Source: Halopseudomonas sabulinigri
GTDB lineage: Bacteria; Pseudomonadota; Gammaproteobacteria; Pseudomonadales; Pseudomonadaceae
Direction: 5' to 3'
DNA length: 64,000 nucleotides
Assembly: GCF_900105255.1 (NCBI RefSeq)
Contig: NZ_LT629763.1
Coordinates: 2,542,001-2,606,000, forward strand
Shown: piece by piece, positions 48,182-58,048 of the stretch
How positions within the stretch are numbered: the first letter of the stretch is position 1
Layout of the letters: each line of letters begins with the position of its first letter
The notes under the pieces: generated by a model
Database searches by the model: none
What the model was told of the DNA's origin: nothing
Seen by the model: only the letters and a program-made list of their open reading frames with translations
Program-made: the position numbers and the translations under genes

Positions 48182-49782
48182 GCGCCACTGCAGCCGAACG
48201 AGAGCAGCAACGACTGGGAGCGCTGGCGCAGTACCAGGTCATGGACAGCGCCAGCGAGCAGGCCTTCGACGACATTACTGCGCTGGCGTCGCTGTGGCTG
48301 GAGATGCCCATTGCGCTTATTTCGCTGGTGGACGACCACCGTCAGTGGTTCAAGAGCCGGGTGGGGCTCGACGCACTGGAAACCCCACGCGATCTCGCCT
48401 TTTGCGCCCACGCCATCGCCCAGGGCCACCTTATGGAAGTGCCCGATGCACGCCAGGACTCACGCTTCAGCCACAATCCGCTGGTCACTGATGCGCCCTT
48501 CATTCGGTTCTACGCCGGCATGCCGATCAGTACGCCCCAGGGCCACCTGCTAGGCACGCTTTGTGTAATAGACAACAAACCGAGACAGCTGGATGCGGTG
48601 CAACGCGAAACCCTGGAGCGACTGACCCGCATGGTCGAATACCAGCTGGAGTTGCGACTGGCGCTGATTCATAGCGCCGAGCGCGAACGGGAGTTACGCG
48701 AGCAACGCGCGCTGGCGGAAGGCGTGCTGGACAACATTCACGCCGGCGTGGTGGTCTGCAACGAGGCGGGCGAGCTGACTATTTTCAATAACACCGCGCG
48801 CGACTGGCATGGCCTGGATGTGCTCAAGATTCCGCCTGAGCAGTGGGCCCTGTACTACGACCTGTACCGCGCCGATGGCACCACACCGTTGCCGCCGAAC
48901 GAGATTCCGCTGCTGCGCGCCTGGCAGGGCGAGCAGGTGGAGAATGCCGAGATCTGCCTGCAGGCTCAGGGTCAGGCGCCGCGCATCCTGCTCTGCAACG
49001 GCGGCCCGCTTGAGCGCCAGACTCGTCAGTCGTCGGCTATTGTGGTCATGCACGACATCACCGAGCTGCGCCAGGCCACCCAGCTGAAAAGCCAGTTTCT
49101 CGCCACCGTGAGCCACGAACTGCGTACCCCGCTTACCTCACTCAGCGGCGCCATCAGTTTGCTGCGCGGCGGCACCTGTGGTGAGCTGCCCGCCGCCGCC
49201 CAGCGCCTGTTGCAGATCGCCCACGACAACGGGCTCAGACTCAACGAACTGATCAACGACCTGCTCGACCTGGAGAAGCTCGAAGCCGGCAAGCTACCCC
49301 TGCTGTGCAGCAACCAGCCGCTCCGCCCGCTGCTAGAACAGGTGCTGGAAGCCAACCGACTCTATGCCCAGCGTTACAAAGTGAGCTTGCGACTGCAGGA
49401 ACCCTGTGCCAATCCTGAAGTGTATGTTGATCCACGTCGCTTATTGCAGGTGCTGAGCAATTACCTATCCAACGCCGCCAAGTTTTCCCATGAGCACGGC
49501 GAGGTGATCGTTGAATGCGAGCAACTGACCGATCAAGTCGAAGTGCGCGTGATCGATCAGGGCATCGGCATTGATAGCGCACAGATCGGCAACCTGTTCC
49601 AGAAATTCACCCAGCTGGACGTTGGCGATACCCGCCAGCGCGGCGGCACCGGCTTGGGTCTGGTCATCTGCAAGGAACTGATTGAGCGCATGCAGGGCGA
49701 AGTCGGGGTATCATCCACCCTGGGACAAGGCGCGACCTTCTGGTTTCGTCTGCCGTTGACCTCGGGTACGGAGCCGCAATGA
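48178..49782 (+). CDS. Cytoplasmic sensor histidine kinase (GAF-PAS)
   Basis: 534 residues without membrane helices. An N-terminal GAF domain (about 20-175, FAGMPISTP-type core and GTLCVID) is followed by a PAS-like unit (about 185-295), HisKA with His313 (ATVSHELRTPL) and HATPase_c (NYLSNAAKFS; GGTGLGLVI). Its kinase core is very similar to that of the preceding and following kinases. ATGA overlaps on both sides make a tightly coupled operon. It probably phosphorylates the shared response regulator or HPt protein. Confidence 0.9.
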   Translation: MSATAAEREQQRLGALAQYQVMDSASEQAFDDITALASLWLEMPIALISLVDDHRQWFKSRVGLDALETPRDLAFCAHAIAQGHLMEVPDARQDSRFSHNPLVTDAPFIRFYAGMPISTPQGHLLGTLCVIDNKPRQLDAVQRETLERLTRMVEYQLELRLALIHSAERERELREQRALAEGVLDNIHAGVVVCNEAGELTIFNNTARDWHGLDVLKIPPEQWALYYDLYRADGTTPLPPNEIPLLRAWQGEQVENAEICLQAQGQAPRILLCNGGPLERQTRQSSAIVVMHDITELRQATQLKSQFLATVSHELRTPLTSLSGAISLLRGGTCGELPAAAQRLLQIAHDNGLRLNELINDLLDLEKLEAGKLPLLCSNQPLRPLLEQVLEANRLYAQRYKVSLRLQEPCANPEVYVDPRRLLQVLSNYLSNAAKFSHEHGEVIVECEQLTDQVEVRVIDQGIGIDSAQIGNLFQKFTQLDVGDTRQRGGTGLGLVICKELIERMQGEVGVSSTLGQGATFWFRLPLTSGTEPQ

Positions 49783-51983
49783 AGCAGCCGCGTTACAGCC
49801 GCCTGGCGATCAAGATACTGTTATTGATTCTGGGTGCCAGCCTGCTCGAAGTCGTGCTCTCCGGCTGGGTAACCCAGCAGGCGTTACGCAGCGACATGCA
49901 GGATCTGCTGATCGAGCAGCAGGCACGTATCAATCGCAATGCCGTTGAGCTGATCGACCGCGAGCTGGATATTCGCCAGCAGTTTCTGGCCACCCTGGCA
50001 GGTCAGCTGGCCCTCAGCGGCCGGGTCAGTTACCCGGCGGCGGCACGGCTGATCGCCAGCCAGCGCGACAACATCAACGGTTACTTTCCCGGCGGCATTC
50101 TGGTGCTCAACGATCAGGGCGTGGCGATCGGCGAATCGACCCACGTGGAGGGTCGCCTGGGAACCCGCTACGCCGATCGCCCGCATATTCAGCAAGCCCT
50201 GCGCAGCGGCCAACCCAGCATCAGCAAACCCATCATGGGGCGCACCCTGCGCACGCCCATCATCAGCATCAGCGCGCCGGTCAAGAATGCCGGCGGCGAG
50301 GTCATCGGCCTGATCGCCGGCGTGATCGAGCTGGAGCGTGAGAACCTCTTCGATGTGGCCGTGAACCTGACCCTGGGCGTGCCCTCGCGCCTGTTTGTAC
50401 TGGATACCACGCATCAGATCTACGTCACCGCCACCGATCCGAAATTAGCCATGCAGCCGCTGCCGGACGATGCCGACAGCCCCTTGCTGGCAGCGCTGCG
50501 CAGCGGGCAAAAACGGGGGCTGCTGCACAACAGCGAAACCGGCGGCGACGACCTGTTCATTGCCGACGACGTGCCCCACCTGGGCTGGCGCGTGGTCAGC
50601 CTGACGCCACTGAAGCAGATCACCGACAAGCTTGAGCCGATTCTCACGCAGAAACTGGTCATCGGGCTGGTGTTCTTCCTGCTGTTGGCGCTGGCGCTGG
50701 TACTGCTGCTGCGCCGCGCCATGCATCCGCTCAGCGCCGCGGCCCAGCAAATTACCCAGATGATGGAGGGCGAACGGCCCATCCAGCCGATCCAGATCAA
50801 CCGCACCGACGAGGTGGGCTATCTGGTGCATGCCTTCAATCAACTGAGCCAGCGCCAGCAACAGCAGGCGCTGGAGCTACAACGCGAGCGCGATCTGCTG
50901 CGTAGCCAGTTCGACCAGTCCTCTGATGCCATCGTGCTGCTGGATGTGCACAGCCTGCAGATTCTCGAAGCCAATCCGCAGTGCTCACGACTACTGGGCT
51001 ACAGCGTCGACCGGCTGCGCGGGCGGCCCTTCGCCGAGCTGCTGGCCGCCGAGCAAGCAGCGCTGCCTGACTTGCTCAGCCAGGCCATGGCCGAAGCCGG
51101 GCACTGCAACATGGCGTTGCTGCGTCAGTTCGGCGGCAGCGTGCACTGCGAAGTAACCGCTGCCAGTGTCGGCTTGCCGGATCAGCGCCAACTCATGCTG
51201 AACCTGCGCGATATCTCCGAGCGCATGCGCAGCGAACAGCTGAAAAACGATTTTGTCTCTACCGTCAGCCATGAACTGCGCACCCCGCTAACCAGTATTT
51301 ATGGCGCACTACGGCTAGCTAACAGTGGCGTACTGCACGACCAGCCCGAACAGGCCAGGTCGCTGTTGCAGGCCGCCGAAGAAAACAGCCAGCGACTCAC
51401 CGCCCTGATCAATGACCTGCTCGACATCGACAAGCTGGAGGCCGGCAAGCTGGAGCTGAGCCTGCAGCCGCTCGATCTCGATCAGCAACTGCAGGACGCG
51501 CGGCGTATGCTTGCCTCGACGGCGGATGAGGCTGAGGTGCACTTGCGACTGCCCGAGCCAGGTGGCCAGCGCATCATGGCCGACCCGCAGCGCTTTCAAC
51601 AGGTGCTGGCCAATCTGCTATCCAACGCCATCAAGTTTTCACCACCGGGGGCTCAAGTCGAGATCGAAACCCAGGCCTGCGAGCAGCAGGTACGCCTGAC
51701 GATAACCGATCACGGTGACGGCATACCGCTGGCCTTCCAGCCCAATGTCTTCCAGCGCTTTGCCCAGGCGGATGCCACCGCCACCCGACAGCGCGGCGGC
51801 ACCGGTCTGGGGCTGGCCATTACCCGCTCGCTAGTGCGCGCCATGCACGGCGCCATCGGCTTCAGCTCCACACCTGGCCAAGGCAGCCGCTTCTGGGTTA
51901 GCTTGCCCAGAGTACTGCCTGCCAACACTCAAGACCCGCGCCCTGCCGCGCCCGACAGTAATGGATCAAAGGCCCATGAATAA
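49779..51983 (+). CDS. Membrane sensor histidine kinase (dCACHE-HAMP-PAS)
   Basis: 734 residues. Helix near 10-30, a ~250-residue periplasmic dCACHE-type domain (GTRYADRPHIQQALRSGQPS; SAPVKNAGGEVIGLIAGVI) that typically binds small ligands, and a second helix near 288-310. HAMP (~310-365), PAS (~375-480), HisKA with His498 (STVSHELRTPLTS) and HATPase_c (NLLSNAIKFS; GGTGLGLAI) follow. It is the only kinase of the three with a recognisable extracellular ligand domain. It overlaps the response regulator by 8 bases. Confidence 0.9.
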   Translation: MKQPRYSRLAIKILLLILGASLLEVVLSGWVTQQALRSDMQDLLIEQQARINRNAVELIDRELDIRQQFLATLAGQLALSGRVSYPAAARLIASQRDNINGYFPGGILVLNDQGVAIGESTHVEGRLGTRYADRPHIQQALRSGQPSISKPIMGRTLRTPIISISAPVKNAGGEVIGLIAGVIELERENLFDVAVNLTLGVPSRLFVLDTTHQIYVTATDPKLAMQPLPDDADSPLLAALRSGQKRGLLHNSETGGDDLFIADDVPHLGWRVVSLTPLKQITDKLEPILTQKLVIGLVFFLLLALALVLLLRRAMHPLSAAAQQITQMMEGERPIQPIQINRTDEVGYLVHAFNQLSQRQQQQALELQRERDLLRSQFDQSSDAIVLLDVHSLQILEANPQCSRLLGYSVDRLRGRPFAELLAAEQAALPDLLSQAMAEAGHCNMALLRQFGGSVHCEVTAASVGLPDQRQLMLNLRDISERMRSEQLKNDFVSTVSHELRTPLTSIYGALRLANSGVLHDQPEQARSLLQAAEENSQRLTALINDLLDIDKLEAGKLELSLQPLDLDQQLQDARRMLASTADEAEVHLRLPEPGGQRIMADPQRFQQVLANLLSNAIKFSPPGAQVEIETQACEQQVRLTITDHGDGIPLAFQPNVFQRFAQADATATRQRGGTGLGLAITRSLVRAMHGAIGFSSTPGQGSRFWVSLPRVLPANTQDPRPAAPDSNGSKAHE

Positions 51984-52362
51984 GCTTGAACGTATCATGC
52001 ACATCGAAGATGACCCGTCGATTCAGGAAGTTGCCCGCGTCGCATTGGAGATAGTCGGCGGGTTTACGGTCAAAAGCTGTGAGTCAGGCGCAGAGGGCCT
52101 GGCCGAGGCCCCGAGCTTTGCGCCGCAGCTGGTGCTGCTGGACGTCATGATGCCCGGCATGGACGGCCCGCAAACCCTGGTCGAGCTAAAGAAGCTATCC
52201 TGCATGGAAGGCGTGCCAGTGGTGTTCATGACTGCCAAAGCACAAACCCAGGAGGTATCGGGTTACCATGATCTGGGCGCCGCCGGCGTCATCATCAAGC
52301 CCTTTGACCCCATGACTCTTTCCACGCAAATCACCGAGATATGGAATAGCTGGCATGACTAA
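51976..52362 (+). CDS. Single-domain response regulator
   Basis: 128 residues consisting only of a receiver. Acidic pocket Glu11-Asp12-Asp13, phospho-acceptor Asp56 (LVLLDVMMPGMDG), Thr86 and Lys108 (IIKPFDP). Without an output domain it probably relays phosphate between the kinases and the HPt-containing diguanylate cyclase encoded next, or acts by protein contact. It overlaps the upstream kinase and the downstream gene by 8 bases each. Confidence 0.92.
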   Translation: MNKLERIMHIEDDPSIQEVARVALEIVGGFTVKSCESGAEGLAEAPSFAPQLVLLDVMMPGMDGPQTLVELKKLSCMEGVPVVFMTAKAQTQEVSGYHDLGAAGVIIKPFDPMTLSTQITEIWNSWHD

Positions 52363-54001
52363 ACAGGATCTGATGGACAGCCAGCTGGCGGCCCTGGAAG
52401 CACGATTCCGCGAACGGCTGCGCAGCGAACTGGCCGATATGAAGGCGCTGGCTGACCAGTTGCAGCACACCGCCAACCCCGGCGCGCCTGTGCTGCAAGA
52501 CCTGCGCGACCGCCTGCACAAGCTGGCGGGCTCGGCTGGCACCTTTGGCTATACCGACCTCGGCAGCCGTTGCCGCGAGCTGGAGCAGCAAGCGCAATAC
52601 GAGCTCGAGCGTGAGCATTACGACCACAAGGCGCTGGATGCCCTGGCCATCGCCACCCAGCATCTGCACATGTTGCTGCAACGCAGCACGCCGGCCGCGC
52701 AGCAACCACAAACCTTGAGTACTGCGGCGCGCCAGACCGCGGGCGGGCGCCACATCGGCCTGCTGATCGAAGAGCAGCCGCTGGCGCAGCAGATGAGTAA
52801 AACGCTGACCAGCTTCGGTTATCAAATCAGTCTGTTTCGTCACCAGCAGGAACTGGCCAATGCCAGCCCGCCACTGGATGCGCTGATTGTCGATACCAGC
52901 CCCAGGGGCCACAACATGCTGTTGCAGGCGCCCTTTGCCGAACGCGACGGGCAGGCCCCACCGCTGCTGGTCATCAGCTCGCAGGACGATTTCATCAGCC
53001 GCCTGCAGGCGGTGCGCGCCGGCGCCTGCGGCTTTTTCACCAAGCCGGTAGACCTGCCGTCGCTGGAAAGCCGGCTGGAGCGCAGCTTCAACAACCACCA
53101 GGGCGGGCCCTTCCGCGTGCTGATCGTGGACGACGATACCGAGCTCGCCGCGCGCTACCAGTTGGTGCTGGGCAACAACGGCATGCTGGTCGACACCGCC
53201 TCGGACCCCAACCTGCTGCTCGAGAAGATGCACAATTTTCTGCCCGACGTGGTGCTGATGGACATCAGCATGCCCGATTACAGCGGCCCCGAGCTGGCCC
53301 AGGTGATACGCCTGAATGACGACTGGCTGCGCGTGCCCATCGTCTACCTCTCGGCAGAGACCAATGCCGAACGGCAGATGGACGCGTTGCTCAAGGCCGG
53401 TGATGATTTCATTACCAAACCGATCAGCGACAGCGCTCTTCTGACCACCGTCTACGCTCGCGCACAGCGCGCCCGCATGGTCAGTGAAGCGTTGGCCCGC
53501 GACAGCCTGACCGGCCTGCTCAAGCACGCCGATATCAAGGAGCAGGTCGATATTGAGATCGAACGCGCCCGTCGCTGTCAGCAGCCGATGGCCGTGGCGA
53601 TGATCGATATCGACCACTTCAAGTCGGTCAACGATCAGTACGGCCACGCCTTTGGCGACAACGTGATTCGCGCCCTGTCCAACCTGCTGCGCCAGCGCCT
53701 GCGCAAGGTCGATCGGCTGGGCCGCTACGGCGGCGAAGAGTTTGTCGCCGTGCTGCCCAATTGCAACACCACCGACGCCTGGCTGATCCTCGAAGAGATC
53801 CGCGAAGCATTCAACGCGCTGCAATTCTCCACCGACGAGCATACCTTCTGCTGCAGCTTCAGCGCTGGCATCAGCGGCTGTGAAGAACCCGAATGGGACT
53901 GCGACGAGCTGCTGGACCAGGCTGACCGTCAGCTATATCGCGCCAAACACGCTGGTCGCAACCGCATTTGCAGCACCAGCAGAGACGCCGCCGACGACTG
54001 A
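52355..54001 (+). CDS. HPt-REC-REC-GGDEF diguanylate cyclase
   Basis: 548 residues. HPt with His55 (RLHKLAGSAGTFG); first receiver about 131-245 (Asp180, Lys230, acidic pair altered to Glu139-Glu140); second receiver about 253-370 (Asp259/260, Asp303, Lys355); GGDEF domain from about 380 with an active GGEEF site at 459-463. An inhibitory RxxD site (RKVD, 450-453) lies five residues upstream. It should make cyclic di-GMP under control of the phosphorelay, with product inhibition. It is the only output protein of the operon, so the system likely governs biofilm or motility. Confidence 0.9.
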   Translation: MTKQDLMDSQLAALEARFRERLRSELADMKALADQLQHTANPGAPVLQDLRDRLHKLAGSAGTFGYTDLGSRCRELEQQAQYELEREHYDHKALDALAIATQHLHMLLQRSTPAAQQPQTLSTAARQTAGGRHIGLLIEEQPLAQQMSKTLTSFGYQISLFRHQQELANASPPLDALIVDTSPRGHNMLLQAPFAERDGQAPPLLVISSQDDFISRLQAVRAGACGFFTKPVDLPSLESRLERSFNNHQGGPFRVLIVDDDTELAARYQLVLGNNGMLVDTASDPNLLLEKMHNFLPDVVLMDISMPDYSGPELAQVIRLNDDWLRVPIVYLSAETNAERQMDALLKAGDDFITKPISDSALLTTVYARAQRARMVSEALARDSLTGLLKHADIKEQVDIEIERARRCQQPMAVAMIDIDHFKSVNDQYGHAFGDNVIRALSNLLRQRLRKVDRLGRYGGEEFVAVLPNCNTTDAWLILEEIREAFNALQFSTDEHTFCCSFSAGISGCEEPEWDCDELLDQADRQLYRAKHAGRNRICSTSRDAADD

Positions 54002-54118
54002 AGTCGGTTACCCGGCAGGGAACGCCGGGATGTTCTTCAGCTGTCCCGCCGTGACCTTGCCCCTCCCGCACCCAAGTGTGTTTTAATCGCCGGCTGATTT
54101 CCCGGCCCGGACCCGCCC

Positions 54119-55771
54119 ATGAAGCTCCTCGCCCTGCTGTTTCGCGACAATCGCCTGCCCCTGCTGGGCATCCTGCTGCTGAGTGTGGGCAGCGCCCTGC
54201 TGAGCGTCGCCGTGATCGCCTACGTCAACAACCGGCTGATCGCCGGTAGCAGTGACCTCGGCCAGGCCCTGCTCGGCTTTCTCGGCTTGCTGGTGCTGCT
54301 GTTGATCTGCGCCACCGCCGCGCAATTGAGCTTGCATGGTCTCAGCCACCGCTTCGTCTATCGCCTGCGCCGCTCGTTGGTGAAACGGGTGATGGATACC
54401 GATATCGAACGGCTGGAGCAGATCGGCGGCGCGCGCATTCTGGCCAGCCTGTCGACCGACATCCGCAATATCACCATCGCCTTTGTCGGCCTGCCGGAAA
54501 TGCTCTACGGCCTATCGCTCACCGTCGCCGCCTTTGCCTATCTGGCCTGGCTGTCGCCGGCGCTGTTTATCACCACCCTGCTGTGGCTGGGCGTGACCTT
54601 TGTCGTCGGCTGGCTGCTGGTCAGCCGCGTACACCGCCACATTCAGCGCATGCGCGAGGCCGAAGACCGGCTGTATGGCAACTACCAGGATGTGATCGAC
54701 GGCCGCAAGGAGCTGGCGCTCAACCGCGACCGCGCGCACCGGCTGTATCAGGAAGAGTTTGACGACAACGCCAACGCCTACAAGCGCGAGATCATCCGCG
54801 CCGATATGTACCACGGCCTGTCCGGTAACTGGGCCAACATCATGGTTCTGGGGCTGATCGGGCTGGTGTTCTTTCTCGCTGGCGGGCTGGGCTGGGCCAG
54901 CGCCAGCGTGGCAGCCACCTACGCGCTGACCATGCTGTTTCTGCGCACGCCCATGGTCGCCGCCGTGGGCACCCTGCCGCACCTGATTACCGCGCAGGTC
55001 TCGCTCGACAAACTCGAAGCCCTGGCGCTGAGCCCGCATCAGGCTGATTTCCCGCCGCTGGCAAAACTGCAACCCGACTGGCAGACTCTGACGCTGGACG
55101 GCCTCAACTACCGCTACCCGGCGGAAGAGGGCGAGGGCTTCGACGTGGGTCCGCTGCACCTGCAACTGCAGCGCGGCGAGGTGGTATTCATCATCGGCGG
55201 CAACGGCAGCGGCAAATCCACCATGGCGCGCCTGCTGACCGGCCTGTATCGCCCGCACAGCGGGCGTATCCTGCTGGACGATCAACCAATCGACGCTGAC
55301 CATTGGGTCGCCTACCGCCAGCTGTTCGCCAGCGTGTTTACCGACTTCCACCTGTTCAGCCGTCTGCTTGGGCCCGCCGGCGAAGAGGCCGACGCCGAAG
55401 AAACCCGTGACTGGCTGACCCGGCTGCACCTGGACCGCAAGGTGCGCGTGGCCGCCGGGCGGCTGCTCGATACCCGCCTGTCGCAGGGCCAGCGCAAGCG
55501 CCTGGCGCTGCTGCTGGGTCTGCTCGAACACCGCGACGTGCTGCTGCTCGACGAATGGGCCGCCGATCAGGACCCGCTGTTCCGCCGTCTGTTCTACCGC
55601 GAGCTGCTGCCGGCCCTCAAGGCCGCCGGCAAGACCGTGGTCGCCATCACCCACGACGATCACTATTTCGACCAGGCCGACCGTATTTTGCGCATGGACA
55701 ACGGCCAGTTGTTGGAGCTCAACGCAGAGCAACGACGCCAGGCCAGCAGTGACAGCCTGTTGCTTATATAA
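54119..55771 (+). CDS. Cyclic peptide/siderophore-type ABC exporter (PvdE/SyrD-like)
   Basis: 550 residues. An N-terminal six-helix ABC exporter domain (about 1-300) is fused to a nucleotide-binding domain: Walker A GGNGSGKST near 360, signature LSQGQRKRLAL, Walker B VLLLDEWAADQDP and switch His (AITHDDHYF). The DEWAADQDP Walker B and LSQGQ signature are diagnostic of the cyclic-peptide exporters (PvdE, SyrD, YojI). It is followed by an FhuF-type reductase and a Fur-like element, so the cargo or partner is likely a siderophore or its precursor. Confidence 0.88.
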   Translation: MKLLALLFRDNRLPLLGILLLSVGSALLSVAVIAYVNNRLIAGSSDLGQALLGFLGLLVLLLICATAAQLSLHGLSHRFVYRLRRSLVKRVMDTDIERLEQIGGARILASLSTDIRNITIAFVGLPEMLYGLSLTVAAFAYLAWLSPALFITTLLWLGVTFVVGWLLVSRVHRHIQRMREAEDRLYGNYQDVIDGRKELALNRDRAHRLYQEEFDDNANAYKREIIRADMYHGLSGNWANIMVLGLIGLVFFLAGGLGWASASVAATYALTMLFLRTPMVAAVGTLPHLITAQVSLDKLEALALSPHQADFPPLAKLQPDWQTLTLDGLNYRYPAEEGEGFDVGPLHLQLQRGEVVFIIGGNGSGKSTMARLLTGLYRPHSGRILLDDQPIDADHWVAYRQLFASVFTDFHLFSRLLGPAGEEADAEETRDWLTRLHLDRKVRVAAGRLLDTRLSQGQRKRLALLLGLLEHRDVLLLDEWAADQDPLFRRLFYRELLPALKAAGKTVVAITHDDHYFDQADRILRMDNGQLLELNAEQRRQASSDSLLLI

Positions 55772-55786
55772 ATGATAATGGTTTAG
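55768..55786 (+). promoter_or_regulatory. Possible Fur box
   Basis: ATAAATGATAATGGTTTAG partly matches the Fur consensus GATAATGATAATCATTATC. It lies right at the end of the exporter gene and before the FhuF gene, so iron repression of the reductase is plausible. Confidence 0.45.
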
Positions 55787-55903
55787 TTTAAGGCCCCGCT
55801 TCATCACCCCGGGGCCGTCCATGACCGCTGTTGCCCACCCACTGCCAAAGATCCCCTGCGTGCCCTTCACCGTCGCCCCCGTGCCAACGGCTGACACGCC
55901 GGC

Positions 55904-56662
55904 ATGATTGCCGCACTTGCTTCACTGTTTCAGGGCCCGCTGGCGCCCTTGGGCGACTGGCTGACGCTGGTCGATGACCCAAGGCCAGGTATCAGCATGG
56001 CCGACTACCTGAACAGCGAGCAGCTGAGCGACCAGTTGCAGCGCTTTGCCCCGCAGTACGTCAATGCCGATCAACGCGCGCTGGTCTCGCTCTGGGGCAA
56101 GTACCACTTCATGCGGCTGGTGGCGCCGGTGGTCACAGCCAGCCTGCTGGCCAACTGGCGGCTGCCGGTGCACTTCAACGAGGTCGCGGTGATCGTCGGC
56201 GACGACGGCCTGCCCAGCGCCTTCAAACTGCCGGATCAGGGCGCGGCCTGGTCAAGCGGGCCGCGCGACGGCTTCAGCCGCTTTGAAAGCCTGTTTGATG
56301 GCCACCTGGATGTGCTGATCCGCGACCTGGCGGCGCGTTACAAGGTCGCGCCCAAGGTGTTCTGGAGCAGCGTGGGGCATTATTACGAATGGATTGTCGA
56401 GGAGGTGGCCAAGCTGCCGGTCGCCCCCGAGCGGCTGGCGCAGGCGCGGCAACTGATCAGCGACAGCAGCCGGCCAGATGGCCTGCGCAACCCGCTGTAT
56501 GGCTGCGTACGCTACCGTGAACGCGCCGGTGCGCCTGAACTGCACCGCGAGCGCAAGCATTGCTGCATTCGCTATCTGCTGCCAGACAAAGCCCTGTGCA
56601 GCAACTGCCCGCACCTGGACAAACCACCGGCTGGCTACGACCCGGCGGGGCGCAGCGACTGA
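55904..56662 (+). CDS. fhuF: Siderophore-iron reductase FhuF-like
   Basis: 252 residues. The C-terminus carries the [2Fe-2S] ligand pattern CC-x10-C-x2-C (CCIRYLLPDKALCSNC), the hallmark of FhuF. The N-terminal RFAPQYVNADQRALVSLWGKYHF and the central hydrophobic MRLVAPVVTASLL are typical of the family. It reduces ferric iron held by hydroxamate-type siderophores in the cytoplasm. It lies 132 bases after the PvdE-like exporter, behind a possible Fur box. Confidence 0.87.
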   Translation: MIAALASLFQGPLAPLGDWLTLVDDPRPGISMADYLNSEQLSDQLQRFAPQYVNADQRALVSLWGKYHFMRLVAPVVTASLLANWRLPVHFNEVAVIVGDDGLPSAFKLPDQGAAWSSGPRDGFSRFESLFDGHLDVLIRDLAARYKVAPKVFWSSVGHYYEWIVEEVAKLPVAPERLAQARQLISDSSRPDGLRNPLYGCVRYRERAGAPELHRERKHCCIRYLLPDKALCSNCPHLDKPPAGYDPAGRSD

Positions 56663-56670
56663 TCATCCGC

Positions 56671-56988
56671 TCAGCCGCCGTAATCCCGCTCGACCCGCGC
56701 CACGCGCACCTTGAACCCGGCGTACCAGGTGTTATGCCCCAGGCGCTGGGCTTCAAGGTGCTCCGCGTTTTGCTTCCAGTTTTTTATCGCTTCTTCACTC
56801 GCCCAGTAAGACACCGTGATACCCAGGCCCTCGCGCGCGGACTCTACGCCGAGAAAGCCCTCCTGGCGGGCTGCCAGCGCCAGCATGCGCTCAGCCATCG
56901 CGCCATAGCCATGGTCGCCGTCGGTACGCAGCGAACTGAAGATGACCGCGTAATACGGTGGTTCTGGGGTTTTTGCCATGCCCGACAT
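56671..56988 (-). CDS. Antibiotic biosynthesis monooxygenase (ABM) domain protein
   Basis: 105 residues. A ferredoxin-like alpha/beta ABM fold: YAVIFSSLRTD first strand, AARQEGFLGVESARE, ITVSYWASEEAIKNWKQNAEH and a final FKVRVARVE strand. Such small dimers degrade haem or oxidise aromatic metabolites, or have no known activity. It is convergent with FhuF with almost no gap and follows the nitronate monooxygenase on the same strand (16 bases). Its role is not established. Confidence 0.82.
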   Translation of the reverse strand: MSGMAKTPEPPYYAVIFSSLRTDGDHGYGAMAERMLALAARQEGFLGVESAREGLGITVSYWASEEAIKNWKQNAEHLEAQRLGHNTWYAGFKVRVARVERDYGG

Positions 56989-57004
56989 GCGTTTCTCCTG
57001 ACGT

Positions 57005-58048
57005 TCAGGCGCCTACTTTTGCCGCCAGCTCAAGCGTCAGCTCGGCTGCCGTTATAGCCTTGCAGCCGCTGTTGTTCTGACCCGACCAGAGCGGTGAAAA
57101 ATCGCTGCTGCCGCGTTGCTCGGCCGCGCTGCGCAGCGGCGTGATGGCGCCACCGGCCAAGGGGAAGGGTGGTGGCGTCTCGCTGAGCGGCCCCAGCTCG
57201 CGCATCACCCGATTGACGATGCCGCGCGCCGCACCACCGGAGAACAGATTGGTCAGCGCGGTGTGCTGCGCCGCCTCGCTCTGCAATGCGGCGCGATGCA
57301 GCTGGCTGGTGGTCGCCTCCGGGCACAGCAGGTAACTGGTGCCCAGCTGCACACCGGCGGCGCCCAACGCCATGGCGGCCGCCACGCCATCGGCATCGGC
57401 GATTCCGCCGGCGGCAATCACCGGAATATCCAGCGCCGCGACCAGTTGCGGCAGCAGCGCGAAGGTGCCCATCTGCAGGCTCAGGTCAGTGGAGAGAAAG
57501 TGGCCACGATGGCCGCCGGCTTCCAGCCCCTGGGCGATGACGGCGTCCGCGCCATGGGCCTGCAGCCAACGGCCCTCCGCAAGGGTAGTAGCGGTCGACA
57601 GCACCTTGCCACCCCAGCCCTTGATGCGCTCGATGATTGCCGCCTCCGGCAGGCCAAAGTGAAAGCTCACCACCGGCGGCCGGAAAGGCGCGATCAACTC
57701 CAGCGTGGCGGCATCGAACGGGCGGCGACCGGCGCCGGCGCTGATGGCCTCGATGTCCAGGCCCAGCTCGGCATAGTAGGGTGCCAGCGCGGCGCGCCAC
57801 TGCTGCTCGCGCGCCGCCTCGGCCGGCGGGTTGCTGTGGGCAAAGAAGTTCAGATTCCAGGGGCCTGCCGCCTCGGCGCTGAGCAATTCCAGCTCCTGCA
57901 CCAGGGCTTCGGCACTCAGCATGGCGCAGGGCAACGAGCCCAGGCCGCCAGCGCGGCACACCGCCAGCGCCAGCGCGCTGTTCTGCACCCCAGCCATGGG
58001 TGCCTGAATGATCGGCAGACGGGTACCTAGCAGCGGTTCAATGCGCAT
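57005..58048 (-). CDS. Nitronate monooxygenase (NMO/2-nitropropane dioxygenase family)
   Basis: 347 residues. TIM-barrel flavoprotein with LLGTRLPIIQAPMAGVQNSALA at the start, FHFGLPEAAII, the AQGLEAGGHRGHF segment with the family histidine, AAGGIADADGVAAAMALGA and GTSYLLCPEA. It uses FMN and O2 to oxidise toxic nitronates such as propionate 3-nitronate. It is co-directional with the ABM gene and may share a transcript. It could equally belong to the wider NMO-like class with unknown substrates. Confidence 0.88.
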   Translation of the reverse strand: MRIEPLLGTRLPIIQAPMAGVQNSALALAVCRAGGLGSLPCAMLSAEALVQELELLSAEAAGPWNLNFFAHSNPPAEAAREQQWRAALAPYYAELGLDIEAISAGAGRRPFDAATLELIAPFRPPVVSFHFGLPEAAIIERIKGWGGKVLSTATTLAEGRWLQAHGADAVIAQGLEAGGHRGHFLSTDLSLQMGTFALLPQLVAALDIPVIAAGGIADADGVAAAMALGAAGVQLGTSYLLCPEATTSQLHRAALQSEAAQHTALTNLFSGGAARGIVNRVMRELGPLSETPPPFPLAGGAITPLRSAAEQRGSSDFSPLWSGQNNSGCKAITAAELTLELAAKVGA

